From Astragalus membranaceus (lineage: Eukaryota > Streptophyta > Magnoliopsida > Fabales > Fabaceae), in contig CM076851.1 of the NCBI GenBank assembly GCA_039519185.1, positions 28,722,357-28,786,356 of the forward strand: 64,000 nucleotides of DNA. The letters run 5' to 3'. This document shows positions 33,542 to 43,441 of the stretch, piece after piece. Within the stretch, counting starts at the first letter, position 1, and every line of letters begins with the position of its first letter. Under the pieces are notes generated by a model. The model was not told where the DNA came from. It did not search any database and saw nothing but the letters and a program-made list of their open reading frames with translations. Made by a program: the position numbers and the translations under genes.

Positions 33542-36396
33542 GGGGTATGGGATCTACTTTTCAATAACTCCGTCAGTACATTATACGATTTGGGTGCAAC
33601 CCATTGTTTTATAGCTCAATCATGTGTGGATTGGTTGGGGCTAGCGAATCTCAGCTATCCGAGCCAATAACCATCTTAACTACTGCTAAGGATCGTGTCC
33701 AGACCTAATCCTTGTATAGGATTGTCTACTTGTCATACAAGGCAGAAATTTCGTGGTAGAATTTATTGTTTGCCTACGAGAAGTGTGGACACCACTTTGG
33801 GTATGAATTGGATGACTGCGAATCATGTTTCAGACGTCCGTGTTAATTAGCTATCAGTTCCTCTTCAGAATCAGTTGAATTTTCTAGGACAAATTCTGAA
33901 GCGGTCACTTAGTTCACCTTAGACGGTCAATCTTCATTCCAAGGTGCGGGAGCACATGTTAGTATGTTATCTGCATCCACTGAAACTAGTTTAGATTTGG
34001 CGAACGTTCAGGTCGTGAATGACTTTCTGGATGTTTTCACGATGAAGTTTCTTCTGAACCTCCAGAGCGAAAGGTAGAGTTTGCCGTGGAATTGGTTCCT
34101 GGCACAAGATCAATATCTATTGTTTCTTATTGAATGTTCCTTTAGAATTAAAGGAAATGGAGTCTCAACTTGAAGAGTCGATGTTAAGGAAATTCATTCA
34201 ACCGAGTGCTTCTCTAAGGAGTGCTCTGGTGTGGTTAGCCGAAAGGAAAAATGGTAGCGTGAGATTGTGCATTGATATCGACAACTCAACAAAGTGACGA
34301 TCAAGAATAAATATCCCTTGCCAAGGATAGACGATTTTCTTGAGCAATTTGAGACGCTGCTGTGTTTTCTAAAATTGATCTGAGGTCAGGACATCATCAA
34401 ATAAAAGTTAGAGCCTTAGATATTCCGAAGACAGCTTTCCATACTAGGTATGGACATTATGTATTTGTAGTGGTGGCCTTCGGTTTGACTAACGCTCCGG
34501 CGGTATTCGTGGATTTCAGGAACCGAGTTTTTCATTCGTATTAGGATCAGTTTGAAGTCGTTTTCATCGATGATATCTTGATGTGCTCGAAGACCATTGA
34601 GGAGCATGTCCAACATCTCCTCATTGTTCTGAGTGTACTCCGAAAAAAGGAGTTGTACTTGAAACCTTCGAAGTGTGATTTTTGGGTGTCAGAGGTAAAG
34701 TCTTTGGGACATGTGATTCCCCAAGTCGGGAGTTTCTGTAGGTCCCAGTGAGAAGGAAGCGGCGTTGAATGGGAGTGACCGACGTCAGTTGCAGAGATCA
34801 AAAGTTTCTGGATCTAGCCGGTTACTGTAAGAGGTTCGTTAAAGGGTTCTCACAGTTAGTTGTCCACTTACTCGGTTAACTCGTAAGGGTCATCCGTTTA
34901 CGTGGGATGCTGATTGTGAAGAATGTTTTCAAGAATTGAAGGTTTGGTTGACTTCTGCTCCATTCCTGATTCTTCCGGATCCGTCATTGGAATTTCAAAT
35001 TTTCGATGACGCTTCAGGGAAGGGTTTAGGATGTATTCTGATGCAAAATCAACCAGTGATAGCTTATGCGTCCAGACAATTAAGGTCTCATGAGAGGATT
35101 TATCCGACTCATGAATTGGAGTTAATAGCTATTGTGTATGCACTGAAGATTTGGAGACGTTACCTGTATGGGTCTCGTTTCGAAGTCTCTAGTGGTCACA
35201 AGAGTTTAAGGTATCTGTTTGATCAGAAAGAACTGAATAGCAGGCAGAGGAGTGTTTAGAATTTCTGAAGGATTATGACTTCGGGTTGAAGTATCATCCA
35301 GGAAATTCCAATGTTGTAGCTGATGCGAGTAATAGGAAATCGCTACACACGGCAGTATTATGATGCATTAGATGGAATTATTAGAGTCTGATAGAGACTT
35401 AAATCTGAATTCAAGATCAAGAAGAATCCGGTTAGTGTTGAGCCATATGAGGATCTCTAGTTCCCTAAGGGATTCTATACGCTTAGCATAGGAAGTTGAT
35501 GTGAAGCTACAATCACAAAAGGTATTTCCAGATTTTACCATGGATAGTGATGGAGTCAATTGTTTCAACGGTAGAATCTGTGCGGCCGATGATGAGATAG
35601 TATTATGAGATTCTGTTTGACAAGTCGAACGTGAACACGAATATGTAGGTGAGGTAACTGCTGACTGTTTTCACATTGCGAATAACCATCAAAGGATTAA
35701 TTGATGGATCTGCTTGTAAATGACTGAAATTTCCGAAGTGAAGCTTGGCGTGCGGTATAATAGTTTTGAAAAATCGTTGTTGTGAAAACCCGCATGCTAA
35801 GGTTAATTTTGGGAACGAATCAAGAGGCTAATAGGACCTGATTGAAGAAAATCATAGGAGGCGCACTTAGGTTGAGGGGAAGCTCTCAACGCTATTGACT
35901 AATTCAGAAAGGAGCTCTGAGTTCTGTTTGATAGTTGTTTGGAGAACAACTGAGGTGATTTTCATTACGTTCAAATTTATTCGTTGTCCCCGCGGTTTAT
36001 TTCTACGTTTAAGATAAACGTTTCTGGTAAATCCTCATTTCATCTTCTTTTGAAAAGTGTTGTCTCGAAATCTTGGGGGCGAGCCAAGAAGTTTCACAGA
36101 TGACCTTCCATCACATTTTTCAATGTGTGCAGGAACTGTTATGGATTTTAGAAGATTTGTTGAGGAAGTGTTTACACCCTTCGAGAAAATCATGTTTGTG
36201 CTTATCACTACCGTGGAGTACCAATTTGTGGATCTCATTTTCAACCTGTATCTCCATCGAATGTCTTGTATTAAACCCTTTGAGTTAGATTAATCAAAGT
36301 TGGGGAGTAAACGAGGATAATTGGAATGAAGCTTCGGAAGTGTTTTCGAACGCGGTGCCGAGCCTATGTAGGCGAAAGAGGAGTTTCTCGTGTTGA
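33542..36396 (+). pseudogene. Degenerate pol of the chromovirus-like block
   Basis: Fragments of protease, RT and RNase H lie in shifting frames. RT shows VFSKIDLRSGHHQIKV (34360), FGLTNAPAVF (34480) and FIDDIL (34562). RNase H shows FDDASGKGLGCIL, IAYASRQL and THELELIAIVYALK (34936-35259). Numerous stops and frameshifts are present, and integrase after about 35400 is barely recognisable. It cannot encode enzymes. Confidence 0.87.
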
Positions 36397-36604
36397 TTCG
36401 TAACCAGAGAGTTCGTATCAAGGTGGTAGTGGATCATACTTGGAGATTGATGTGCCCACTTGGGAAGAGTTCCTACACTCATTTCGTTAATTCAGGAATG
36501 TTTTCCAGCAAAATTTGGACCTTTCTGAGAATGTCTGTTCTCGGTTAGTCAATCGTAAGACTTGACGAAATTTTGAGGACAAAATTCTTTTAAGTTGGGG
36601 AGAA

Positions 36605-39115
36605 TGTAACATCCGCAAAATAATTAACCGAATTATTGGGATGTTAACCCAATTGAATTAATTTAGTACTTGACTGGTAAATTTATTGAGTGCAAAAATT
36701 AATTATTGGTCGTCATCGGATCGTTAACCGGATAATACGGACCAATGAATTTTTGGAATCGAAATAGGAGATTTCGATCGATATGGTAATTTGACCGCGT
36801 TGCAACTTAAATATTAAATAAATATGTGTATACGCGTGTGTGGGTGAGAAAGAATTAGAAAGAATGAAAGAAAGAAAGGAGAGACAGAGGGAAAGAAGAA
36901 TGGAAAGGAGAAGAAAAGAGAGAGATGGCGTGAGGGAGAAGAGAAGAGGGAGGAAGGAGAATTCACCGAAACGACTTCCTTCCAACACGAAAAATGCTCA
37001 GCGTTACTTCCTCTTCGTTTTAGTACCAAAATCTTCATCATCAACTCACTCTCCTCAAATCCACCATTTTCGAATTTAAGAGGAATTAGAGGTTTTTGTT
37101 GTTCAAGCTCAAAGGAAAGCTTTGGATGGTGTTTGGGAGCGAGCTCAAGGTGGGTTGCGCAAATATTGAAGTCCGATTTGGAGTTTGTGAAGAATCAAGG
37201 GGTTAGGGTTCAAATTGGGATTTTTGGTGAATAGTAGCTTTTGAGATTGAAGAAGATGATGAATAGTGCCCATGGAGGATTTCGAGGAATTCGGCATTCC
37301 GGTCAAAAGCGGTTTCGTGATCGAGTGGGAAGCTTTGGAAGCGGATTGGGTGTCGCCGGAGCGGGGAGCGTTCGTGTGGCTACTCGGTGATTTCGGCTCG
37401 ATCGTGGTTCACGCTTCAAGAGTGAGTTCTACTCACGTTTAGGATTTTTGTTTTTCGAATTAATTGATTGATCGTTTTATCGCTTTCGCTGGACTGGAAT
37501 ATTTCTGAATATTGTCTGTTTCGGGTTAGGAATCGATCGGAGCGAGTCTCGTGTTGTGTCGTGTTGAAATGGAATTTTTGGTAATTTGATTTCGAAAGAT
37601 TTTGACTTAAAAACCGCTATTCGGAAAAATATGTCGTTTTTGATAAAATTCGTTTTGATTGAGTTTTTGATTTGATTGATTGATTGTGTGGTATTGGTTG
37701 GATTGGTTTTGCTGGTTGTCAAATCTGTTTTCAGTTGGAACGAGAATCGGAATTGAGCGGAATAGCGAATTTCGTAAGAAAACGGAAAATCTGCACTTTC
37801 TGCAGAGGGTCGCGTCGCGACCCGTCCCCTTCGCGTCGCGACCTGGCCCAGTTTTGTCACGCAAAATGTTTCTGTCGTTTTTCGCGTCGCGACGGTATCA
37901 GTTCGCGTCGCGACGGTTTACAGAATTTTCAGCAACTAAACACTGTTTTTCGTTTCGCGATAACTTTTGATCCGGGAACCCGATTGAGGTGTTCTAAGAT
38001 GCGTTGGAAAGCTTATTCAGAGGCCTAACTGAATATTCTATTTTTAAGGAAAAGTGAACTCTTTTTGATATTGAAAATTGTGTCGAAAAGTGGTCAACTA
38101 GAGTGCGAGTGTGAACTTGGTTTTTATAAAATGTGGATTAAAGTGTTTCATTGATTGTCTGATTTGATGGACCGTGGGTTCATAGTACTGTAGATATATA
38201 TGTATATATATGTATATCGAGTTGGGTGACGACCCATGTTTTGACATACTAGGCGGGGCAGTCATGCTCCCCCAACCTAGGCTCCGTGCCAATAGGAGAA
38301 TGTACTATTGGTAAGGGGGTTCACCGGGATTAGCACTGGATTTGCAGTCGGTGTCGTACTGTGCGATACACCGGGATTAGCACTGGATTTGCAGTCGGTG
38401 CCGCACTTTGTTTGTTGTACGTTCATCGGGATTAGCACTGGATTTGCAGTCGGTGTCGTACTGTGTGATACACCGGGATTAGCACTGGATTTGCAGTCGG
38501 TGCCGCACTTTGTTTGTTGTACGTTCATCGGGATTAGCACTGGATTTGCAGTCGGTGTCGTACTGTGTGATACACCGGGATTAGCACTGGATTTGCAGTC
38601 GGTGCCGCACTTTGTTTGTTCACGTTCACCGGGGTTAGCACTTTATTGCAGTCGGTGTCGTGTTGATTTTAAAAAAGGATTTTTAATTGAACCGAGAGAG
38701 TTAGTAGGGGTCTCGGTAGAACTCACTGAGATTGTATCTCACTGTTTAAATGTTGTTGTTTTACAGAGACACAGGGACAGCGGAAATCCAAGAGGCACGA
38801 GTAGGTTGAGCTCGGATTGGTTGCTGATAGCCTAGCTTTATGTTTAAGCTTGTTTCCCTTTTGTTGTCTGTATATTAAGACATTATGTATTTAAGGTATA
38901 TCTTTCTTCCGCTTTCTTGTATGATACTGAATACTATAATTGCTGATGGTATATGGTCTGAGAACCATATTGTCTTGTTGTAAATAAGACTGTTTGGGTT
39001 ATATTCAGCGAAAAATTTATAGTGATATTCAGTGTCTAAGCAGGAAATATATCTCTGATGTGTTACTAATGTGCACCTGGGTATTTTTAGTTAATGGAAA
39101 TACCGGGGTGTTACA
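36605..39115 (+). repeat. Second 2.51-kb LTR of the chromovirus-like block
   Basis: 2511 bp, nearly identical to 30241-32808. It ends TGTTACA at 39115, directly joined to minus-strand RT sequence of the Tat-type element (TGGGCTGCC). No 5-bp duplication matches the left side of the insertion. Confidence 0.94.
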
Positions 39116-39725
39116 TGGGCTGCCTTGGAGATGAAGCGGGATAAAGCTGCGATCATGCTTGTTAGCTTCTGGATTTCCTTTTTTGTGGTCGGCGATCTCA
39201 TCTCAGTTACTGCCCTGCATTTGTCAGGGTTGGCCTCTATGCCACATTCTGTGAGATAGAACCCGAGGAACTTCCCAACTCCGACCCCAAAGGTACACTT
39301 TTCTGAATTAGTCTCATGTTATTTCTTCAAACCTCGGCGAACACCTCCGCTAAGTTTGCGAGGTGTTCTGGATCTGTCTTGCCTTTGACTATCATGTCAT
39401 CTAAGTAGACCTCAATTACTCGGCCTATTTGATTCTTGAAGACCTTGTTCATCATTCTTTGGTAGGTTGCTCCAGCATTTTTGAGACCGAAGGGCATAAC
39501 GCGGTAACAGAAATTTCCTTGGTCGGTCATGAATGCTGTCTTCTCTTGATCTGGTGGGTACATTGGAATTTGATTTTATCCTGAGTATGCATCCATAAAA
39601 GATAGTAACCGAAAACCGGAGGCGTTGTCGACCAGCTTGTTCACACTAGGAATAGGGAAAGCATCTTTAGAGCATGCCTTATTAAAGTTTGTGTAATCGA
39701 CGCACATGCGCCACTTTCCATTTGA
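39116..39725 (-). pseudogene. Reverse transcriptase (C-terminal part) of the Tat-type element
   Basis: The minus strand shows NFCYRVMPFGLKNAGATYQ and the catalytic VYLDDMIVK block (about 39400). After a further frame change comes EIQKLTSMIAALSRFISKAA, which ends at the junction with the inserted LTR. In-frame stops are present near 39725 and 39570. Confidence 0.9.
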
Positions 39726-40949
39726 TTATTTAACCAGAACCACATTGGAGAGCCAGGTGGTGTACTTGATCTCTTTTATGAAGTTTGCCTCCACGAGGTC
39801 TTTTACTGCCTTGGAGGCAGCCTGCACTTTCTCTCCCTTCTGAACTATTCTCTTCTGAGCGACCCACTTTGTTTTGAGATCCACTACGAGGTGATGGCAA
39901 GCAACCTCAGGTGGGATCCCTGGCATGTTCGCTGCGCACCAGGCGAATAGGTTAGCATTCTCCCGTAAGCATTCAGTGAGTTTCTCCTTGATGTGATCTG
40001 GAAGATCCGAGCCTATCCTGATAGTCTTTGCGGGGTCTTTTCCCAATTGGATGGGGATGAACTCACCATCTGGCTCAGGCCTCTTGATGCGCTTCTTCAG
40101 CTCTTTGGCTAGGACGTCGTCACCCTCTTCTTCATTGGAGTCTGGATCACCTCTGGCGTCCCAGTCAGCCATGCTCACTTCTGAGTTGCTTTCAATTCTC
40201 AATCTTGGCTGTTCAACCTCCTCCACCTGTTGCTGGCTCTTCATGCTTAAGTAGTAGAATTTGCGGGCAGCGCCCAGGTCGGCTTTCAGGGTCACAACCT
40301 CATTGTCCATGGAATAGAACTTCATCATCAGATGTACGGTGGAGGTCACAGCTCCAAGCTTGCCCAGTGTCGGCCTCCCAATGATGCATTGATAAATTGA
40401 CTTGCATGGGAGGACTAGGAAGGGCGTCTTCACTGTTCTGAATAGGGGTCGTTCGCCTTCAGGATCCTCAAAGGTAACCATTAATTCTATGCAGCCAAGT
40501 GGCTTAGCTGTTGAGCCATTGAAGCCTGTTAGGGGTGTTCCATGGTATGGGGTGATGTCGTCCATGGAGATGTTCAGGATTTTCAGCAAGTCTTCGAAAA
40601 TTATATCCACAGAGCTCCCCTGGTCGACTAGGATCCTCCTCACCTCAACGTTGGCCATGACAGCTGAGATCAGGAGCGGAACATGCTTGTTAGGTTTCCC
40701 ATCCAGCAGGTATTGGTTCCCAAAGGTCAGAGGTGGTCTAGAAGATCCTTCGAAATGTTTCTGAGTGGATGTCACGTTCAAGATCTCCTTCCATCTGTTC
40801 TTCATCGACCTATCTGTCAGCCCGCCTTCTAAGAAGTCTCCTCCTATGATAATTGTAGTGACTGGTTCTCCCATGGGCTTCTGGACGTGCCTCCTTTCAG
40901 GGGAGCCATCGTCTTGGCTGTCCGTCGCCCTGGTGACCTCGATGGCCAA
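39726..40949 (-). CDS. Protease and N-terminal RT of the Tat-type element
   Basis: A 407-codon open frame. An N-terminal spacer leads into a retroviral-type aspartic protease with the active-site segment VDQGSSVDIIF, a DQG in place of the usual D-T/S-G; such variants are seen in Tat elements. It continues through LTGFNGSTAKPLG and the C-terminal IIGRPTL block. An acidic linker follows, then the RT thumb-proximal start (NLFAWCAANMPGIPP, IKEIKYTTWLSNVVLVK). It ends in a stop where RT should continue, so the polyprotein is truncated. No gag precedes it. Confidence 0.85.
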   Translation of the reverse strand: MAIEVTRATDSQDDGSPERRHVQKPMGEPVTTIIIGGDFLEGGLTDRSMKNRWKEILNVTSTQKHFEGSSRPPLTFGNQYLLDGKPNKHVPLLISAVMANVEVRRILVDQGSSVDIIFEDLLKILNISMDDITPYHGTPLTGFNGSTAKPLGCIELMVTFEDPEGERPLFRTVKTPFLVLPCKSIYQCIIGRPTLGKLGAVTSTVHLMMKFYSMDNEVVTLKADLGAARKFYYLSMKSQQQVEEVEQPRLRIESNSEVSMADWDARGDPDSNEEEGDDVLAKELKKRIKRPEPDGEFIPIQLGKDPAKTIRIGSDLPDHIKEKLTECLRENANLFAWCAANMPGIPPEVACHHLVVDLKTKWVAQKRIVQKGEKVQAASKAVKDLVEANFIKEIKYTTWLSNVVLVK

Positions 40950-41160
40950 TGTCCTGCCTTTACGGAATTGTCCGGATCTTGCTAGTGCCGGATGAAGAGT
41001 CGCGAGTCAGGTGGTGTCGCCCTTTAAGTTTGTTGGGACGCATTTGGTGGCGTCTTCTAACTGAGATGATGCCAAGTTGTGAAGTTGTGGTATGCCACGG
41101 GGGGCCATCGGAGAGCAAGAGGTAATTCTCAAGAGTAGAGATGATGCGAAAGCTAGACAG

Positions 41161-41179
41161 CTCCCACTGTGGTCGCCAA
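41161..41179 (-). other. Primer-binding-like site of the Tat-type element
   Basis: On the minus strand TTGGCGACCACAGTGGGAG directly follows the 5' LTR. The same 19 bases occur after the 5' LTR of the gag-only element (12267). The matching tRNA was not assigned. Confidence 0.85.
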
Positions 41180-41534
41180 TGTTCAGTACCTAGCAGCGCT
41201 GCGGTGACTGTTGTTGGTAGGCCTCTTGCAATCCGAGCGGAGTGTTAAATGGATCCCGGAGGGGGCACCTGCGATGCCACTCTGACGCCCAAGTCAATAT
41301 AGGGAATAAGAGAGTAGTAATGTAAATTGGAATGAGAATGTGCCTAATTATGGCAATGTGAGCCAGTATTTATAGGGAAACGTGCCCGTTGTGAGCCGTC
41401 GGATCGATTGGGTGGATCTGAGCCATCCAAGTATTAGAATCATGGGTGGGCTTGTATATCATGGATATGGATCAACATGATTGGGCCTATCCATGCCTAA
41501 TTGCTGAATGGGTCTATTGGTCCAGTCCAGAACA
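41180..41534 (-). repeat. 5' LTR of the Tat-type element
   Basis: 355 bp, with TGTT/AACA inverted tips. On the plus strand it reads GTATTTATAGGG near 41366, whose orientation is opposite to the element. It is collinear with 23918-25318 except for the indels described there. Confidence 0.88.
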
Positions 41535-42150
41535 AAATATATGAATTAGAACCTTTAGAAGATGAATTAAGTGATGAGTAAAAAACTGCATATGAATATC
41601 TTAGTGATGATTTATCGTTAGAATAAATAGAATCTGAGTAGTACATATATTAAATTGAGATTCAAAATGAAAATAAAGAAATAGGAGAAGTGCTAGCAAG
41701 ACTCTATTGTACACACTCTCTCTAACACTCACTTTGTGATTGGTTAAAGTTCATCTGATCCCACTAAATTAATGGGTCTCATTTTCAAAGTGGTGGGACC
41801 AACATTAATTTTAACCAATCATAGAGTGAGTGTTGGAGGGAGTGTGTAGAAGAGAGTGTTGCTAGCACTTCTCTAAGGAACAGAAGCCCATATAGATACG
41901 GGAGCAAGTATTTGTATAGCAACAAAAATATTATTTAGTAAATGGAAAAATTAGAAAACCATTTAAAGATTCAAATAGAAGAGATGGGTCTATACACCCA
42001 CTAAATTGAGTTGCCTATAGAATTACTTTAAATATTTAATAAAAAATTGGATTAGATATAATAATTGAAAATAATTTTCTCTGTTTATATGCACCATTTT
42101 ACCAATAATTGAAACATATATCAATAAAGGCCCATACATTAGAGGAAAAC
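41535..42150 (+). pseudogene. Endogenous pararetrovirus, right part (acidic tail and protease start)
   Basis: Directly after the Tat element the plus strand resumes an acidic, glutamate- and aspartate-rich stretch like the C-terminal tail of a caulimovirid coat protein. At about 41885-41915 an aspartic protease active-site motif of the D-T-G-A-S type appears. The downstream region includes the IIxNNFxxLYxPF pattern seen in caulimovirid protease/RT proteins (around 42055-42100). Stops interrupt it, and the rest of the polymerase is absent. A MITE at 41685-41873 interrupts it. Confidence 0.65.
41685..41873. mobile_element. Mutator-like MITE with long inverted repeats
   Basis: About 189 bp, mostly two arms of about 62 bp. 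The outer part is GAGAAGTGCTAGCAA; the inner part includes AACACTCAC and TGATTGGTTAAA. Flanks AAGAAATAG and AAGGAACAG match at seven of nine positions, consistent with a Mutator 9-bp duplication. It lies inside the pararetrovirus fragment. Confidence 0.75.
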
Positions 42151-43441
42151 AATTCAAATAAATTATTGAGATTCCAATTGTTTACTCCCCATATTTTCTG
42201 CATCTTCAACAACAACACAGTACTGTGTTGTGTTTCATTCTCAGATCTCAGAAACATGTTTGAACCCATGAAGCACCCACCCAAACTCATATCAGCTTTT
42301 CCATCTCCAACACACTCAAACCATCGCTTCCATATCAAACGAGAACCCATCTTCTTCGTCCCTCTCTCTCACAACCAGCAACCCATGAGCACCATACTCA
42401 GCTCCAGCGAGCCACCGCCACCACCACCAACACGTGAATTAAACACAACACAACAGCAACATAAATTCCCAGATCTATTCATAGTCATCGTTGAATGCGT
42501 TGTTGGTGAAAATTGAAGAAGGGTCGTTGATTTGGGGATTTTCTAAAAGAGACGATGGATCGAGGATTTGTGAAGGGTTAAGTTCAGTGAGCATAGTTTG
42601 AACCCATGGATGTGTTGTTTATGAAGAACGCACCTTGTAACCTAACGCCACTAGCAACTCGTCCATTCCACCGCTCTCTTGTTCTTCCTTCCACACCTTT
42701 GCTGCTTTACCGTTCTTGTAACACCCCGGTTTTTCTTACATAGAAAATACCAAGACATACAGCATAGCATACATCAGAGATAACTTCCTGTCTTTAGATA
42801 TTGAACACAAACTAAAATTTGATAAAAAAAAATCCATCAAGCAATCCCTCACAAACTTCTCGTGTCCTAGTGTTCAATATCAAGAACGAAAGTTGCGGAA
42901 GCGATTTACAACTTGTAACAATTATAAGTCGTACAATCGAAATTACAAAGTTTGACCATAGAAAATAACATAAACATTCAAAGCTAAAGCTTCAACATCT
43001 CCTTTCGGTTGTACCGTAGCCGTGCCTCATCGCCTTTGCCTGTTCTCTGTAAAAACCACAAAATATGAAGGGTGAGATAACATTATCTCAGTGAGTCCTA
43101 TCGAGACCCCTTACTAACTCTCTCGGTTCATTATGCCTCTTTTTAACTCGTAGCCCTAATAAGTGACTACGTGAAACCTCTTCTATAATACTTAGCATAT
43201 CACCGTTCATTAATGAAATCCCGGTGAACCCATTCCACTGGCCATTTTCTATCAGGGATCCCTCATGGGGCCTAGGTTCATAGGGCTCATGACTTCCCCT
43301 CCCCTAGTATGCTAACCTCAATAGGGTCGTCACCCTTGACCTCGATTATATAATTGCACCCGCATTGGGCCGTCTCTTTTACTTGACCTAGGCTTAACAT
43401 AACCTCAACCTCAAGAAACATATAGTTCATTTTATCATTTC

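Larger units (their letters stand above)
30033..39115 (+). mobile_element. Tandem chromovirus-like Ty3/gypsy block
   Basis: The order is: a 208-bp copy of the element's 3' internal end (30033-30240, same as 36397-36604), LTR 30241-32808, internal region 32809-36604, LTR 36605-39115. The primer site TGGTATCAGAGC (32811) matches initiator-Met tRNA. Each LTR is preceded by the purine tract AGTTGGGGAGAA. The extra internal end before the first LTR shows that this was once part of a longer LTR-internal-LTR tandem. The internal region is only 3.8 kb and dead, while the LTRs are nearly identical. Confidence 0.9.
23918..41534 (-). mobile_element. Ty3/gypsy retrotransposon of Tat type, gag-less, with nested insertions
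   Basis: The 5' LTR is 41180-41534 and the 3' LTR is 23918-25318 (enlarged by a CACTA-like insertion). The primer site TTGGCGACCACAGTGGGAG (minus strand, 41161-41179) and a polypurine tract next to 25319 define the ends. Flanks GAATA (23913-23917) and AAATA (41535-41539) match at four of five positions. In element order: protease-RT, RT, interruption, RNase H, integrase, then an antisense ORF region. Only about 210 bases lie between the primer site and the protease frame, so gag is missing. pol carries a stop at about 39727 and frameshifts, and lost the RT/RNase H connection where 29427-39115 is inserted. Confidence 0.9.

Noticed and set aside
42109..42516. 135-codon plus-strand frame with a proline run
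   Set aside because: It overlaps the minus-strand DELLA-like fragment and pararetrovirus edge and has no domain.
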